40,811 nucleotides of DNA from Lachnospiraceae bacterium (GTDB taxonomy: Bacteria; Bacillota; Clostridia; Lachnospirales; Lachnospiraceae): NCBI GenBank assembly GCA_017521195.1, contig JAFXGP010000091.1, positions 1 through 40,811 on the forward strand, in the 5' to 3' direction. The position numbers and the translations under genes are program-made. The notes under the pieces are model-generated. The model made no database searches. It saw only the letters and a program-made list of their open reading frames with translations, and was not told the DNA's origin. Each line of letters opens with the position of its first letter. Positions within the stretch are counted from its first letter, which is position 1. This document shows positions 1-8,295 of the stretch, piece by piece.

Positions 1-78
1 TATCAGGTAACTATTGATTTTGACAAAGCAGGACAAAAGATAATGTATGCGGCTTTCGCAAAATTAAAGAAGATTTAA
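1..78 (+). CDS. pcrA: C-terminal end of PcrA/UvrD-type DNA helicase (partial)
   Basis: An open frame enters from the left edge and stops at a TAA at 76-78. It encodes 25 residues ending in DKAGQKIMYAAFAKLKKI. This resembles the last strand of the small C-terminal Tudor-like domain of PcrA/UvrD helicases, which in Gram-positives typically ends in a VDF-x-AG-x-K-x(3)-A-x-FAKL-K pattern. PcrA is a 3'-5' superfamily 1 helicase that unwinds DNA in repair and removes RecA or stalled polymerase. Only the tail is visible, so neither motor domains nor promoter can be checked. The assignment rests on this short tail and could be wrong. Confidence 0.65.
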   Translation, partial: YQVTIDFDKAGQKIMYAAFAKLKKI

Positions 79-121
79 AATAACAGTTGTATGAAAATAC
101 AGGTGTTTTGATGGAATTTTT

Positions 122-150
122 TTGAAAAATCTTTTTTAAATGTGTAGTAA
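122..150 (+). promoter_or_regulatory. possible sigma-A promoter for the small membrane protein gene
   Basis: TTGAAA at 122-127 is followed after 17 bases by TAGTAA at 145-150, with a T-rich tract upstream. The -10 is a weak match and the whole stretch is AT-rich, so chance occurrence is possible. It sits about 57 bases before the next start codon. Confidence 0.35.
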
Positions 151-206
151 AATAAAATGAAAAGTGGTATCATAAACTTAGAGTTTTTAGGAAAGAAGGT
201 ACAAGT

Positions 207-506
207 ATGAATAAGATTGATGAAATTTTAGAAATTGTAAAAGGCAATGAAGCGAAAAAAGATAAGAAATCTTGTCCTGTTGTATGGATTTTAGCTATCG
301 TTGGTGCAATCGTAGCAATTGCTGCCATTGCTTATGCTGTGTATCGTTACTTTAATGCAGAAGTAGAAGAAGAATTGGAAGATGATTTTGATGAAGATTT
401 TGATGATGATTTCTTTGAAGATGAAGAATCTGATCCAATTATTATTCCAAAACAGGAAGTTGTTACAATGGATGAAGAACCTGTGGAAGAAGCTACAGAA
501 GAATAA
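207..506 (+). CDS. small acidic single-pass membrane protein, function unknown
   Basis: This 99-residue protein has a short charged N-terminus, one clear transmembrane helix at about residues 24-47 (CPVVWILAIVGAIVAIAAIA) and a very acidic cytosolic or exterior tail dominated by Asp and Glu from residue 52 onward. Start ATG 207 is preceded by a GAAAGAAGG-type ribosome binding site. The overall plan (charged head, Ala/Ile-rich helix, Asp/Glu-rich tail) resembles short hypothetical proteins I recall from Lachnospiraceae, but I know of no function. It lies alone between the helicase gene and rlmD and has its own terminator, so it is probably monocistronic. No enzymatic motif is visible. Confidence 0.75.
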   Translation: MNKIDEILEIVKGNEAKKDKKSCPVVWILAIVGAIVAIAAIAYAVYRYFNAEVEEELEDDFDEDFDDDFFEDEESDPIIIPKQEVVTMDEEPVEEATEE

Positions 507-549
507 GGTTGTTATTATACTGATAGCAGAATATTTGAAGAATTATTTT

Positions 550-585
550 AAAGACTGTTGTAAATGCACAACAGTCTTTTTTTTT
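550..585 (+). terminator. intrinsic terminator
   Basis: A perfect 12-base stem (AAAGACTGTTGT pairing with ACAACAGTCTTT, loop 562-567) runs directly into a T tract ending at 585. It closes the transcript of the small membrane protein and insulates rlmD. Confidence 0.93.
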
Positions 586-658
586 GAAAAGAAATAAGGT
601 ACAATAAGATACATTGTAAGAATGACAGATATTATCTGTGAAAGATTGGAGAAGGAAA

Positions 659-2155
659 ATGAAAAAAGGACAAACATATACAGGAATTGTAGAACGGGTG
701 GATTTTCCTAACAAGGGAATTGTTATTATAGAAACAAAGACGGAAGATGGTACAGTAATAAAAGAACAGTGTGTAGTAAAGAATACCCTCCCCGGACAGA
801 AAGTAACCTTTATGGTGAATAAGCTTAGAAAGGGAAAAGCAGAAGGTAGATTGATTGCCATAGAGGAATGCTCTGCTTTAGAGACAGGCAGTCCATGTCC
901 ACACTTTGGAGTTTGTGGAGGATGTACCTATATTTCGCTTCCTTATGAAGAACAGTTAAAAATTAAAGAGGCACAGATTAAGAAATTACTCAGCAACTGT
1001 CTGGATGGAAAACAAAAAGATTATGTTCTTGAAGATATTAAAGGAAGTCCGGCAGTTTATGAATACCGAAATAAGATGGAATTTTCCTTTGGAGATGAAG
1101 TAAAAGATGGTCCTCTTTCTCTGGGAATGCACAAACGAGGAAGTTTCTATGATGTGGTTTCGGTAGGAGATTGTCAGATTGTGGACGAAGACTATAGAAC
1201 AATTTTAAAGACCACGCTGGAGTTTTTTAAAGAGAAAGATTTAAGCTTTTACCACAGACTCCGACATGAGGGTTATTTGAGACATTTATTAGTAAGAAAA
1301 GCTGCAAAAACGGGAGAAATTTTGATAGCTTTGGTAACTACAACACAAAGAGTATCCTGGGCAGAAAAAGCAGGTATTAATATAGAAGAAACAGATATTA
1401 ATGCATTGGCAAGACAGTTTATGGAGGCAGAAAAAGTTCTTCTGCAGATGTGGAAAGAAAAGATTCTGGCGGCTGATTTAACGGGAACAGTAGCAGGTAT
1501 TCTTCATATCCAGAATGATTCCCTGGCAGATGTGGTGAAAAGTGACCGCACGGATATTTTGTACGGTCAGGACTTTTTCTATGAAGAGTTATTGGGATTA
1601 AAATTTAAAATTTCCACGTTCTCTTTCTTCCAGACGAATTCCCTGGGGGCAGAAGTACTTTATCAGACAGTGAGAGATTATATAGGAGACCTGGGTACTT
1701 CAAATGAGGATGGAACACCGGACAAAGTAGTATACGATTTGTATAGCGGAACAGGAACAATTTCCCAGTTGATGGCACCTGTGGCTAAGAAGGTTATTGG
1801 TGTTGAAATTGTGGAAGAAGCGGTAGAAGCAGCAAGGAAAAATGCAGAATTGAATAATCTTACAAACTGTGAATTTATCGCAGGTGATGTATTGAAAGTA
1901 TTAGATGACATTGAAGAAAAACCTGATTTTATTATTCTGGACCCACCGAGAGATGGAATTCATCCGAAAGCATTGGAAAAAATCATTGATTACGGTGTAG
2001 ACAGACTGATTTATGTCAGCTGTAAACCTACAAGTTTGGTGCGCGATTTGGAAGTTTTTTTGGAAAGAGGATATCAGGTAGACAGGGTCGTAGCGGTAGA
2101 TCAGTTCCCTTGGACGGCCAATTGTGAGACTATTGCCCTTTTGTCGAAAAAATAA
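659..2155 (+). CDS. rlmD: 23S rRNA (uracil-5-)-methyltransferase RlmD (RumA/TrmA family)
   Basis: This enzyme transfers a methyl group from S-adenosylmethionine to a uridine C5 in 23S rRNA in the cytoplasm. The 498-residue protein has an N-terminal TRAM-type RNA-binding region (about 1-65). A cysteine cluster follows (C71, C80, C86, C89, in SPCPHFGVCGGC), as expected for the [4Fe-4S] site of this family. The C-terminal Rossmann methyltransferase shows FFQTNS, DLYSGTGTIS, DPPRDG, the nucleophile motif VSCKP (Cys about 455) and the base in NCETI (Glu about 490). The frame opens earlier at GTG 638, but GGAG at 648-651 sits 7 bases before ATG 659, so I take 659 as the start. Gram-positive homologues may modify both U747 and U1939 (RlmCD); sequence alone does not decide this. 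Confidence 0.9.
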   Translation: MKKGQTYTGIVERVDFPNKGIVIIETKTEDGTVIKEQCVVKNTLPGQKVTFMVNKLRKGKAEGRLIAIEECSALETGSPCPHFGVCGGCTYISLPYEEQLKIKEAQIKKLLSNCLDGKQKDYVLEDIKGSPAVYEYRNKMEFSFGDEVKDGPLSLGMHKRGSFYDVVSVGDCQIVDEDYRTILKTTLEFFKEKDLSFYHRLRHEGYLRHLLVRKAAKTGEILIALVTTTQRVSWAEKAGINIEETDINALARQFMEAEKVLLQMWKEKILAADLTGTVAGILHIQNDSLADVVKSDRTDILYGQDFFYEELLGLKFKISTFSFFQTNSLGAEVLYQTVRDYIGDLGTSNEDGTPDKVVYDLYSGTGTISQLMAPVAKKVIGVEIVEEAVEAARKNAELNNLTNCEFIAGDVLKVLDDIEEKPDFIILDPPRDGIHPKALEKIIDYGVDRLIYVSCKPTSLVRDLEVFLERGYQVDRVVAVDQFPWTANCETIALLSKK

Positions 2156-2172
2156 TATAGGAATATTTGTAC

Positions 2173-2201
2173 TTGCACATAGATAGAATTTAGTGTATAA
2201 G
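2173..2201 (+). promoter_or_regulatory. sigma-A promoter for topA
   Basis: TTGCAC at 2173-2178 and TATAAG at 2196-2201 are separated by 17 bases. The expected start near 2208 would give a short leader carrying a small hairpin (TGACG 2213-2217 with CGTCA 2223-2227) before the GGGG-containing ribosome binding site of topA. Confidence 0.6.
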
Positions 2202-2248
2202 TGTAAATAGTCTGACGATTACCGTCACAAAGCTAAGGGGAAAATAAA

Positions 2249-4315
2249 ATGGCAAAATATTTAGTGATTGTGGAATCACCCGCAAAGGTAAAAACCATTA
2301 AGAAATTTTTAGGCTCCAACTATGAAGTTATGGCAAGTAACGGTCATGTCCGTGATTTGCCAAAGAGTAGTTTGGGAATTGATGTGGACAATGGTTATGA
2401 GCCAAAATATATTACAATTCGGGGAAAAGGTGATATTCTTGCAGGTCTTCGTAAAGAAGTAAAGAAAGCAGATAAAATATACCTTGCAACTGACCCGGAC
2501 CGGGAAGGAGAGGCAATTTCCTGGCATTTACATGAGGCTTTAAAACTTGCTGATAAAAAGGTGTATCGTATTACATTTAATGAGATTACAAAAACTGCAG
2601 TGAAAGAATCCTTAAAAAATGCCAAAGAAATAGATATGAAATTAGTAGATGCCCAGCAGGCAAGAAGATGTCTGGATAGAATGGTGGGATACCGTATTTC
2701 GCCATTGTTATGGGCAAAGGTGAAACGAGGTTTAAGTGCAGGACGAGTTCAGTCCGTAGCTCTTCGCATTATCTGTGACAGAGAAGATGAAATCAATGCA
2801 TTTATTCCGGAAGAATATTGGACTTTGGATGCTTTGGTAAAAGCAAACGGAGAAAAGAAGACTGTGACCGCAAGATATCATGGCAGTCATGGAAAAAAAG
2901 TGACACTTAAAAACCAAGAAGAAGTTGATGCACTGAAAGCACAGGTGGAGAAAGCATCTCTTATAGTGGAAGAGGTGAAAAAGGGGGAAAGAATTAAAAA
3001 AGCTCCGTTACCGTTTACTACTTCTACCTTGCAGCAGGAAGCAAGTAAAGTATTAAACTTCTCAACACAGAAAACCATGCGTCTGGCACAGCAGTTATAT
3101 GAAGGTGTGGACATTAAGGGAAATGGTACCGTAGGTATTATCACTTATCTTCGTACTGATTCTACCCGTGTTTCCGATGAAGCTGTAGCACAGGCAAAGG
3201 ATTATATTACAAAACAATATGGTGAAAAATATGCGGCAGCAGAGGAAGAGGGCAAACAGAGCAAGAAAAAGATTCAGGATGCCCATGAAGCTATCCGCCC
3301 TACAGACATTACCAGAACACCACAGGCAATTAAGGAATCACTTTCCAGGGATCAGTTCCGTTTGTATCAGTTAATCTGGAAAAGATTTGCAGCGAGCCGT
3401 ATGGCAGATGCAGTATATGAAACCGTATCTGTAAAAATAGCAGCAGAGGAACATAGATTTACTATGTCAACAGGTAAAATTAAATTCGAAGGTTTCAGAA
3501 GTGTATACATTCAGGAAGAAGAGGAGAAAGAACAGTCCAATGTATTGCTTAAGAATCTGGAAAAAGGTGATGTGTTAAGTTTGGAAAACCTGGATGCAAA
3601 ACAGCATTTTACCCAGGCACCGGCCCGTTATACAGAAGCTTCTCTGGTAAGAGCTTTGGAAGAATTGGGAATCGGACGTCCAAGTACTTATGCTCCAACC
3701 ATTACTACAATCCTGGCAAGAAGATATATTGTTAAAGAAAATAAAAATCTTTACGTAACAGAACTTGGAGAAGTAGTAAATCAGATGATGAAAGAAGCAT
3801 TTCCAACCATTGTGGATGTGAATTTTACCGCGAATATGGAAACTTTACTGGATGGAGTAGAAGATGGTGTTGTAAAATGGAAAACCATTATAGCCAATTT
3901 CTATCCGGATTTGGAAGAGGCCGTACAAAAAGCAGAAAAGGAACTGGAAGAAGTTAAGGTAAAAGAAGAATTTTCCGGTGAAGAGTGTGAATTATGCGGT
4001 CGCCCCATGTATATCAAATATGGACCTCACGGAAGATTCCAGGCCTGTTCAGGTTTTCCGGAATGCCGTAATACCAAACCATATTTTGAAAAGATTGGTA
4101 TTTCCTGTCCAAAGTGTGGAAAAGACATTGTCTTAAAGAAAACCAAAAAGGGAAGAAAATACTTTGGCTGTATTGATAATCCGGAATGTGATTATATGGT
4201 ATGGCAGAAACCTTCTCAGATAAAATGTGACAAATGCGGAGACCTTCTTTTGGAGAAAGGAAACAAGCTGGTTTGTCCAAATGAAGAATGTGGAAATATT
4301 ATTGAAAAAAAATAA
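2249..4315 (+). CDS. topA: DNA topoisomerase I (type IA)
   Basis: TopA relaxes negative supercoils by transient single-strand cleavage behind transcribing polymerase. The 688-residue protein starts with the Toprim domain (KYLVIVESPAKVKTI with Glu9; metal-binding TDPDREGE at 81-88). It continues with LDRMVGYRISPLLW and GLSAGRVQSVALR, and carries the active-site tyrosine in GIITYLRTDSTR (Tyr about 300). The C-terminus has three four-cysteine zinc-ribbon modules starting near CELCG, CPKCG and CDKCG. Length matches the Bacillus enzyme (about 690). It has its own promoter and terminator. The topA-codY order is common in Firmicutes. Confidence 0.97.
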   Translation: MAKYLVIVESPAKVKTIKKFLGSNYEVMASNGHVRDLPKSSLGIDVDNGYEPKYITIRGKGDILAGLRKEVKKADKIYLATDPDREGEAISWHLHEALKLADKKVYRITFNEITKTAVKESLKNAKEIDMKLVDAQQARRCLDRMVGYRISPLLWAKVKRGLSAGRVQSVALRIICDREDEINAFIPEEYWTLDALVKANGEKKTVTARYHGSHGKKVTLKNQEEVDALKAQVEKASLIVEEVKKGERIKKAPLPFTTSTLQQEASKVLNFSTQKTMRLAQQLYEGVDIKGNGTVGIITYLRTDSTRVSDEAVAQAKDYITKQYGEKYAAAEEEGKQSKKKIQDAHEAIRPTDITRTPQAIKESLSRDQFRLYQLIWKRFAASRMADAVYETVSVKIAAEEHRFTMSTGKIKFEGFRSVYIQEEEEKEQSNVLLKNLEKGDVLSLENLDAKQHFTQAPARYTEASLVRALEELGIGRPSTYAPTITTILARRYIVKENKNLYVTELGEVVNQMMKEAFPTIVDVNFTANMETLLDGVEDGVVKWKTIIANFYPDLEEAVQKAEKELEEVKVKEEFSGEECELCGRPMYIKYGPHGRFQACSGFPECRNTKPYFEKIGISCPKCGKDIVLKKTKKGRKYFGCIDNPECDYMVWQKPSQIKCDKCGDLLLEKGNKLVCPNEECGNIIEKK

Positions 4316-4324
4316 TCAGAGTTT

Positions 4325-4357
4325 ACAAGCTGTTGTATATTTCAACAGCTTGTTTTT
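4325..4357 (+). terminator. intrinsic terminator after topA
   Basis: An 11-base perfect stem (ACAAGCTGTTG with CAACAGCTTGT, 7-base loop) is followed by a run of T residues to 4357. It begins 10 bases after the topA stop codon. Confidence 0.93.
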
Positions 4358-4383
4358 ATCCGAAAGAATAGTTAAATTTTCCA

Positions 4384-4398
4384 AATTAACAGAAAATT
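4384..4398 (+). promoter_or_regulatory. CodY operator-like site upstream of codY
   Basis: AATTAACAGAAAATT matches the published CodY box AATTTTCWGAAAATT at 13 of 15 positions. It lies 11 bases upstream of the -35 element of the codY promoter. A second, poorer half-match (AATTTTC) abuts it upstream at 4375-4381. Placement next to the gene for its own regulator suggests autoregulation. The region is AT-rich, so some similarity is expected by chance, but 13/15 is a strong match. Confidence 0.6.
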
Positions 4399-4409
4399 TA
4401 TCCAAATGA

Positions 4410-4438
4410 TTGAAGTTTTGCAAAAAGTATGCTACAAT
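4410..4438 (+). promoter_or_regulatory. sigma-A promoter for codY
   Basis: TTGAAG at 4410-4415 and TACAAT at 4433-4438 are spaced by 17 bases, about 50 bases upstream of the codY start and directly downstream of the CodY box-like site. Confidence 0.65.
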
Positions 4439-4488
4439 CACTCTATGAAGATGGACGTTTTTGGAGATAAAGATGGAGGAAAGACTGT

Positions 4489-5277
4489 ATGAGTAGTATA
4501 CAACTCTTGGATAAAACCAGAAAAATAGGAGAACTGTTACACAATAATAATTCCAGCAAGGTGGTATTTAATGATATCTGCCGTGTTATGAAGGAAATTT
4601 TAGGTTCTAATGTTATGGTTATCAGTCGCAAAGGAAAAGTGTTAGGATTGGATTTTGCATCTACAGTAGAGCCTATTCGGGAAATGCTGTGTGAACAAGT
4701 AGGAGAATTTATTGATAATCAGTTAAACGATAGAATGTTGGCAGTACTTTCTACTAAAGAAAATGTGAATTTGGCAACTTTGGGTTTTGAAAATATTGAC
4801 TTTGGTAAATATTCCGCGGTTATTGCTCCAATAGAGACTGCCGGAGAACGTCTGGGAACTCTTTTCCTGTACAAATCAGGACAGTTTTATGATATCGATG
4901 ACATTATTCTCTGTGAGTATGGAACTACAGTAGTTGGTTTGGAAATGCTTCGTGCAGTGAATGAAGAGAGTGCAGAAGAAAATCGTAAGGTATCGGTTAT
5001 TAATTCCGCTATAGGAACCTTATCTTATTCAGAAATGGAAGCGATTGTTCATATTTTTGAAGAACTGGATGGTATGGAAGGAATTCTGGTAGCCAGCAAA
5101 ATTGCAGACAGAGTGGGAATTACCAGATCTGTAATTGTAAATGCATTACGTAAGTTTGAAAGTGCCGGAGTTATTGAATCAAGATCTTCAGGGATGAAGG
5201 GAACCTATATTAAAGTCCTGAATGATTCTGTATATGAAGAAATTGATAAATTAAAAGAAAAAATTAAAAAAGGGTAA
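4489..5277 (+). CDS. codY: GTP- and branched-chain amino acid-sensing global regulator CodY
   Basis: CodY is a cytosolic DNA-binding protein that senses GTP and branched-chain amino acids and represses nutrient-scavenging, and in several Firmicutes motility, genes. The 262 residues comprise an N-terminal GAF-type ligand-binding domain (about 1-155) and a C-terminal winged helix-turn-helix. The recognition region ASKIADRVGITRSVIVNALR (202-221) and the wing SRSSGMKGTYIKVLN are almost invariant in the family. Start ATG 4489 follows TGGAGGAAAG. It is flanked by its own promoter, an operator-like site and a terminator. Unlike in Bacillus, it is not in an operon with clpQY; its downstream neighbour is the flagellar operon. 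Confidence 0.97.
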   Translation: MSSIQLLDKTRKIGELLHNNNSSKVVFNDICRVMKEILGSNVMVISRKGKVLGLDFASTVEPIREMLCEQVGEFIDNQLNDRMLAVLSTKENVNLATLGFENIDFGKYSAVIAPIETAGERLGTLFLYKSGQFYDIDDIILCEYGTTVVGLEMLRAVNEESAEENRKVSVINSAIGTLSYSEMEAIVHIFEELDGMEGILVASKIADRVGITRSVIVNALRKFESAGVIESRSSGMKGTYIKVLNDSVYEEIDKLKEKIKKG

Positions 5278-5299
5278 TGGATTACCTTGAATAAAATTG

Positions 5300-5345
5300 A
5301 CACCCCATGGATGGAACTAAAGTTTCGTAAATGGGGTGTTTTTTT
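5300..5345 (+). terminator. intrinsic terminator after codY
   Basis: A 9-base stem (ACACCCCAT with ATGGGGTGT) encloses a 22-base loop that can fold further and ends in a T run to 5345. It separates codY from the flagellar transcript. Confidence 0.88.
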
Positions 5346-5355
5346 ATGAAAAGAC

Positions 5356-5383
5356 TTGTTATTTTGGTTAAATAGACTATAAT
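5356..5383 (+). promoter_or_regulatory. sigma-A promoter of the flgB motility operon
   Basis: TTGTTA at 5356-5361 and a perfect TATAAT at 5378-5383 are spaced by 16 bases, giving a leader of about 60 bases before flgB. No convincing sigma-28 site is seen, so the operon appears to be read by the housekeeping polymerase. This agrees with fliA itself being downstream in the locus. Confidence 0.7.
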
Positions 5384-5449
5384 AAATGATAATGCATAAA
5401 ATAGGTATACTATCGAGATAATGTACTTGGGAGAAAATGGAGGTAAATT

Positions 5450-5839
5450 ATGTTTGATACAGGAGCATTTAATTATATTAATGTGTTAGACAAGGCTGCA
5501 GACGCGTCTTGGATCAGAAACGAAGCGATTTCAAACAATATTGCAAATGTTGATACACCGGGATATAAGAGACAGGATGTTAATTTTGAAGAGCAGTTAC
5601 GTAAAGCAATGAAGAATTCACGTTATACTTCCATTGATGAGCGGGTAGCCAATGTAGATTTGGAAAGACTTAATCCGATTACATATAGAGATCATTCTAC
5701 ATTGTCTTATCGTTTAGACGGTAATAACGTAGATATTGATACGGAAAATGTGGAATTAGCATCTAACCAGATTCGTTATCAGGGATTGACAGACAGTATA
5801 ACGAAACATTTTCAGGGACTACAGAGTGTAATGAAATAA
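5450..5839 (+). CDS. flgB: flagellar proximal rod protein FlgB
   Basis: FlgB is a proximal rod subunit exported by the flagellar type III system and assembled on the MS ring and FliE. The 129-residue product has the rod/hook signature RNEAISNNIANVDTPGYKRQ near residue 25, followed by the expected DVNFEEQL. Its C-terminal helix (NQIRYQGLTDSITKHFQGLQ) is of the type that packs in the rod core. Length equals that of the Bacillus protein. ATG 5450 follows TGGAGGT. It is the first gene of the motility operon and is followed after 14 bases by flgC. Confidence 0.96.
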   Translation: MFDTGAFNYINVLDKAADASWIRNEAISNNIANVDTPGYKRQDVNFEEQLRKAMKNSRYTSIDERVANVDLERLNPITYRDHSTLSYRLDGNNVDIDTENVELASNQIRYQGLTDSITKHFQGLQSVMK

Positions 5840-5853
5840 GGAGGAATTAGAAT

Positions 5854-6297
5854 ATGGGTATGTTTACATCTTTTGATATTAATGCCAGCGGTATGACAGC
5901 GCAAAGATTTCGTATGGATATTATTTCTGAGAACGTTGCCAATGCCAATACAACCAGAACAAGTGATGGTTCTCCTTATGTCAGAAAAGTAGTTACTTTT
6001 ACAGAAAAGGATACACAGACACCGTTTCATCATGTGTTAAATAAGGCCACTGACCGGTATTCCGGAAAAGGGGTAAAGATAGATGGTGTTTATGAAGACA
6101 AAGAAACAGAAATGAATATGGTTTATGACCCATCACACCCGGATGCGGATGAAAATGGATATGTAACCTATCCAAATGTGAATATTATTACGGAAATGAC
6201 GAACCTGATTGATGCAAGCCGTAGTTATGAGGCAAATGCTACAGCATTTAATGCGAGTAAATCCATTGCAATGCAGGGATTGAATTTAGGAAAATAG
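5854..6297 (+). CDS. flgC: flagellar proximal rod protein FlgC
   Basis: FlgC is a rod subunit that joins FlgB and FlgF/G in the drive shaft. The 147-residue protein has the N-terminal helix with MTAQRFRMDIISENVANANT, the family variant of the NNIAN motif. Its C-terminus (NVNIITEMTNLIDASRSYEA, then NASKSIAMQGLNLGK) is characteristic of rod proteins. A strong AAGGAGG ribosome binding site precedes ATG 5854. It lies between flgB and fliE as in Bacillus and clostridia. Confidence 0.96.
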   Translation: MGMFTSFDINASGMTAQRFRMDIISENVANANTTRTSDGSPYVRKVVTFTEKDTQTPFHHVLNKATDRYSGKGVKIDGVYEDKETEMNMVYDPSHPDADENGYVTYPNVNIITEMTNLIDASRSYEANATAFNASKSIAMQGLNLGK

Positions 6298-6319
6298 TAA
6301 TATAAAGGAGTACATATAA

Positions 6320-6649
6320 ATGGATATCACATCATTGTATAATGTTAATTCCGGTATGGTGGCTGAGACTTTACGCCAGCAAAAAGCTGCGGGTATGACC
6401 AGCACAACTGTGGGAGATAACGAAGGGTTTGCCGGAATTTTGAATGTAGCAATGGAAAATATTAAGACTACCAATGCTTATATTTCTGAAAAAGAAAATC
6501 AGGAATTGAAATTTGCCTTGGGAGAAACGGATAATACGCATGATTTGTTGATTGCACAACAGAAAGCTGCTACAGCATTACAATATACAGTAGCATTAAG
6601 AGATAAGTTCTTGGAAAGCTACAAAGAACTTATGAATATGCAAATTTAA
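6320..6649 (+). CDS. fliE: flagellar hook-basal body adaptor FliE
   Basis: FliE links the MS ring to the rod and is the first protein exported through the gate. The 109-residue product has the family C-terminus HDLLIAQQKAATALQYTVAL followed by RDKFLESYKELMNMQI. Length fits the family (about 105). ATG 6320 follows AAAGGAG. It lies between flgC and fliF in the conserved order. Confidence 0.94.
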   Translation: MDITSLYNVNSGMVAETLRQQKAAGMTSTTVGDNEGFAGILNVAMENIKTTNAYISEKENQELKFALGETDNTHDLLIAQQKAATALQYTVALRDKFLESYKELMNMQI

Positions 6650-6666
6650 AAGACAGGTAAAAGACT

Positions 6667-8277
6667 ATGGTAGAGAAATTAAAAGAGATTCCGGCCAAGC
6701 TTTTAGCCTGGTGGAATAAGTATAATTCAAAACAAAAGACGATTATTATATCAATAGCTGCAGGGGTAGTTTTAGCTCTGGCAATTCTGATCACCGTATT
6801 GACCAGACCGCAGTATGAAACTTTGGTGGTTTGTGAATCTACCAAAGAGTCAGCGGCGATCATTGAATTGTTGGAAGGTGCTTCGCCTGCTATTGATTAT
6901 GTTTATTCGGAAGACGGATATCAGATTAAAGTAGAAAAAAGTCAGGTAGGACAGGCAAATGTATTGTTGGGGGCCAACAACATTCCTACAGTTAGAATGA
7001 CCATCGGTGATGTTACCAGTGGTGGTTTGACAACTACAGAATCTGATAAAATAAAATTGTATGTGGCATACCAGGAAGAAATGCTGGAAAGTGATTTGGA
7101 AAGCATGGGAAACATTGTTTCCGCAAAGGTAGATTTACATATTCCGGAAGATAACGGTACCATGATTGCCCAGAATGAAGATGCATCTGCAGCGATTATG
7201 TTGGAACTTAATGATGCACTGACAAATGAACAGGCTGCAAATATTGCGCAGTTTGTAAAAACATCCTTGGGAAATAAAAAGATTCAGACTATTACCATTA
7301 TTGATAATGAAGGAAATCTTTTGTTTTCCGGTGATGACACCAGTTCACTTCAGGGAGCGGCCAATAGTCAGTTTACGGTAAAACAGCAGACAGAAACCAT
7401 ATTACAAAGCAACATTAAGAAGGTGTTGTTAGGAACTAATGAATTTAATTTGATTGAAGTATCCAGCAATCTGGATTTGGATTTCTCCAGTGTGGAAGAA
7501 ACAGAGCATTTATTCTATGCTCCGGACGGTCAGACACAGGGGGTTCTTAGTCATGAAGATATTTATGAGGCAGAATCCACAGGCGGAGTTAGTGGTGTTC
7601 CGGGAACAGACTCCAATAACGAAGATAATACAGATTATGTAATTCCGGATTATGAAAGCAGTAGTTCAAATACTTCCGAAATTTCCAGAGATTATCTTCC
7701 AAATGAAAAAGTAACTTTGACTAAGATTCCAGCAGGATTGATTAAGTATAATAATTCATCTGTATCGGTAGCAGCTATTAAGTATAAAGTTTTAAAAGAA
7801 GAAGATGCAAAGAACCAGGGGCTTTTAGATGGTATTACATGGGATGAATATAAAGCCATGAATCAGGAAAGAACCAAGCTGGAAGTGGATGAAGACTTAG
7901 TTGATTTGGTAGCAAAGGCATCAGGTATTGAAGCAGAAAATATTTCTTTTATTGCTTATGAAGAACCTATGTACATTGACGCAGAAGGACTTCCGGTTAC
8001 AGGTACAGATATTTTACAAATTGTTCTGATTGTATTGATCTTAGGATTATTGGTATTTGTAATCTTTAGAAGCATGAGAAGTGAAAAAACAGTAGTTGAG
8101 GAAGAAGAAGTATCCGTTGAAAAATTATTAGATTCTATTCCGGAAACTCCTTTGGAAGAATTGGAAGTTGAAACTAAATCTGAGACCAGAAAACTGATTG
8201 AAAAATTCGTGGATGAAAATCCGGAAGCAGCTGCGAATCTGCTTCGTAACTGGTTAAATGAAGATTGGGGAATGTAA
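6667..8277 (+). CDS. fliF: flagellar MS-ring protein FliF
   Basis: FliF forms the membrane-embedded MS ring on which the basal body is built. The 536-residue protein has a first transmembrane helix at about 24-46 and ring-building motifs in the periplasm-facing part (VSAKVDLHIPEDNG, ASAAIMLELNDALTNEQ, ITIIDNEGNLLFSGDD). An acidic, Ser-rich linker lies around 300-345 and a second transmembrane helix at about 441-463. The short cytoplasmic tail (LIEKFVDENPEAAANLLRNW) is the part that binds FliG. The ribosome binding site is weak (AGG at 6655), so translational coupling to fliE is plausible. Confidence 0.97.
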   Translation: MVEKLKEIPAKLLAWWNKYNSKQKTIIISIAAGVVLALAILITVLTRPQYETLVVCESTKESAAIIELLEGASPAIDYVYSEDGYQIKVEKSQVGQANVLLGANNIPTVRMTIGDVTSGGLTTTESDKIKLYVAYQEEMLESDLESMGNIVSAKVDLHIPEDNGTMIAQNEDASAAIMLELNDALTNEQAANIAQFVKTSLGNKKIQTITIIDNEGNLLFSGDDTSSLQGAANSQFTVKQQTETILQSNIKKVLLGTNEFNLIEVSSNLDLDFSSVEETEHLFYAPDGQTQGVLSHEDIYEAESTGGVSGVPGTDSNNEDNTDYVIPDYESSSSNTSEISRDYLPNEKVTLTKIPAGLIKYNNSSVSVAAIKYKVLKEEDAKNQGLLDGITWDEYKAMNQERTKLEVDEDLVDLVAKASGIEAENISFIAYEEPMYIDAEGLPVTGTDILQIVLIVLILGLLVFVIFRSMRSEKTVVEEEEVSVEKLLDSIPETPLEELEVETKSETRKLIEKFVDENPEAAANLLRNWLNEDWGM

Positions 8278-8295
8278 CATATAGGAGGATAAAAC

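Noticed and set aside
116-130. CodY box-like T/A tract upstream of the small membrane protein gene
   Set aside because: Only 11 of 15 positions match, and it is a simple T-run followed by an A-run in AT-rich DNA, overlapping the proposed -35.
638-658. Upstream GTG start for rlmD
   Set aside because: It would place the good GGAG ribosome binding site inside the coding sequence; ATG 659 is correctly spaced and matches the usual N-terminus.
5397-5420. Possible sigma-28 promoter before flgB (TAAA followed by CGAGATAA)
   Set aside because: Spacing (13 bases) and the -10 fit the GCCGATAA consensus poorly, while a clear sigma-A promoter lies just upstream.
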